This document shows, one piece after another, positions 63,001 through 64,000 of a DNA stretch of 64,000 nucleotides. This DNA comes from Rhizopus arrhizus (lineage: Eukaryota; Mucoromycota; Mucoromycetes; Mucorales; Rhizopodaceae). The stretch is from assembly GCA_024220505.1 (NCBI GenBank), contig JAKZZE010000013.1:1-64000 (forward strand), given 5' to 3'. Both the position numbers and the translations under genes were made by a program. Each line of letters starts with the position of its first letter. The stretch's first letter is position 1. The notes under the pieces are model-generated. The model saw nothing but the letters and a program-made list of their open reading frames with translations, was not told where the DNA came from and ran no database searches.

Positions 63001-64000
63001 TTATGAGAATAAGTTTCGGAGCCAAGATAGCGATGACTGAGGGCGGGCGACCACCACATCTTCGTTGTTCACTTCGGCAACTGCCTGATTGTTTGTCCTA
63101 CGTAAATCAATCGTTGTTGCCTTCGTATCACACTTTGATGTGGTGGTAATGTTTTCCGTAGGTGAAAAAATTGAATCAGATATCTTGGAACTTTCTCTGT
63201 GAGAATTGAATGGCTTATAGTAGAATTTTTCAAACGTGTCGGATCTGGTTGACCAGTTTGCATGCTGTTTTATCTTTTGTATGGAGTTGCCTTATTGAAC
63301 TGCAAAAGTGCTGGCTGCTGATCGTAGTGAGTGTGCTTTGTATTTTCTAATGTCTATTCCAACTTCCTCCATGTTCGTCTTCACCCAGTTTGCTACGGTG
63401 CTTAGTAATACGGATTTTGTCGCACTTGCATCAAATATGTAGGCCAAAAACAGAGTATGGTTCTCGGGTAACTTGGAACGAAGGTGCTTTGTTTTCTCCA
63501 TAAAATAAAACAATGTTCTGACAGGACATACTGTTGATTTTTCGTTTGATGTTACTCCAATCTTTGATGTTTTATGTTGTGCTTCTTTAGGTTGCCTTGA
63601 CACCAGTGTTGCACCAGATAGGACCTTGTTTTGAAACTGGAAGTTGATGTCTCTATGTTGTAGTCTACCAAGGTCGGAACGCGGGCGCCACATGGTAGCA
63701 ATACCTAACAGGATCAGAGTCTTCTGTTGTAAAAGCTGTAAGGGAAGTTGATCATTTTCTCCCCAAGTTTTGACTCTTTCAATCAAGATTTGAATATCCC
63801 AAATTTCTTGTTCATGTTGTTCTGGAACTTTTACTGTTAACTTCCGTTTGGCTTTGAAGAATTCCGTGATGAGAGGTTGTTGAGATAAAGGCATCTGTTC
63901 CGGATGTAGAACGTTGTATACTGAAACAATTGCTGAGCGTATCACATTTAAGTATTGGCTTGAAAGGTGGTTGTGTTGAATCAAGAATTCAAGCGTTAAT
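63001..64000 (-). pseudogene. Tyrosine recombinase (DIRS/Crypton type), partial, one in-frame stop
   Basis: The frame enters from beyond the right edge and ends at TAA 63001-63003. It shows the tyrosine recombinase pattern: WRPRSDLGRLQHRDI (first Arg), KTSKIGV, VCPVRTLFYF, KAHSLRSAASTFA (His-x-x-Arg), KQHANWSTRSDTF and the Tyr in EKFYYKP. A TAA at 63292-63294, just after FAVQ, interrupts it where relatives have Gln; the frame continues cleanly for 96 codons beyond. No reverse transcriptase is visible within the window, so DIRS-like retrotransposon and Crypton cannot be told apart. Its 3' flank touches Tc1-B. Confidence 0.85.

Overview
This window contains only mobile DNA. I found no host housekeeping gene, rRNA, intact tRNA or CRISPR array. 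The organism looks like a fungus, probably an early-diverging (Mucoromycota-type) one. The evidence is AT-rich sequence with many A/T homopolymers, short GT-AG introns of about 50-100 bp, a Plavaka/Tnp2-type transposase, many Tc1-like transposons, chromodomain Ty3/Gypsy retrotransposons, an APE-type LINE and a DIRS/Crypton-type tyrosine recombinase. The genus cannot be fixed from the sequence.

Left part (1-25467): a head-to-tail cluster of CACTA-like DNA transposons whose ends read CACTGCA...TGCAGTG. Element 0 is only a right end (1-385). Element 1 (390-7764) carries a Tnp2/Plavaka transposase pseudogene (1722-4619) and a convergent four-exon gene (4730-6060). Element 3 (7768-13278, 3-bp duplication GGC) carries a paralogue of that four-exon gene (9092-10386) and a degenerate Tc1 copy. 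Element 2 (14025-25467) has lost its coding interior and is split by a Ty3/Gypsy element, G1 (16206-24915, duplication CTATG). G1 is itself split by a TA-targeting DNA transposon (20523-23174) that encodes an intact, unusual DDE transposase.

Middle part (25468-42155): one LINE (fragments a 26114-26397, b 29973-30581 reversed, c 37272-38767, d from 40408) has been cut by Gypsy element G2 (duplication CTAAC) and by two Tc1 elements (Tc1-G, Tc1-A). Orientation of the LINE pieces, of the two halves of Tc1-G and of two target-site duplications shows one inversion of about 9-10 kb, with one breakpoint inside each of two LTR elements (G2 and G4). G2 keeps an intact 1601-codon gag-pol frame that begins inside its LTR.

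Right part (42156-64000): pieces of another Gypsy pol (G6) at 44118-44668, 46329-46686, 49973-50193 and 54717-54802 are separated by Tc1-C, by Tc1-D with Tc1-E inside it, and by a solo LTR with a CACTA element inside it. Tc1-F (with a solo LTR inside) lies to the left of the first piece. Tc1-B (54883-62964) is interrupted by G5 (55530-61957), a full-length Gypsy element with an open polyprotein and two LTRs that I read as identical; it is the best candidate here for a live retrotransposon. The window ends in a partial tyrosine-recombinase gene.

The most interesting material is the CACTA-borne four-exon accessory gene family, the 692-aa TA-targeting transposase, the Tc1 termini built as inverted repeats within inverted repeats, the central polypurine tracts of the Gypsy elements, and the consistent C:G-to-T:A nature of the nonsense changes in dead copies.
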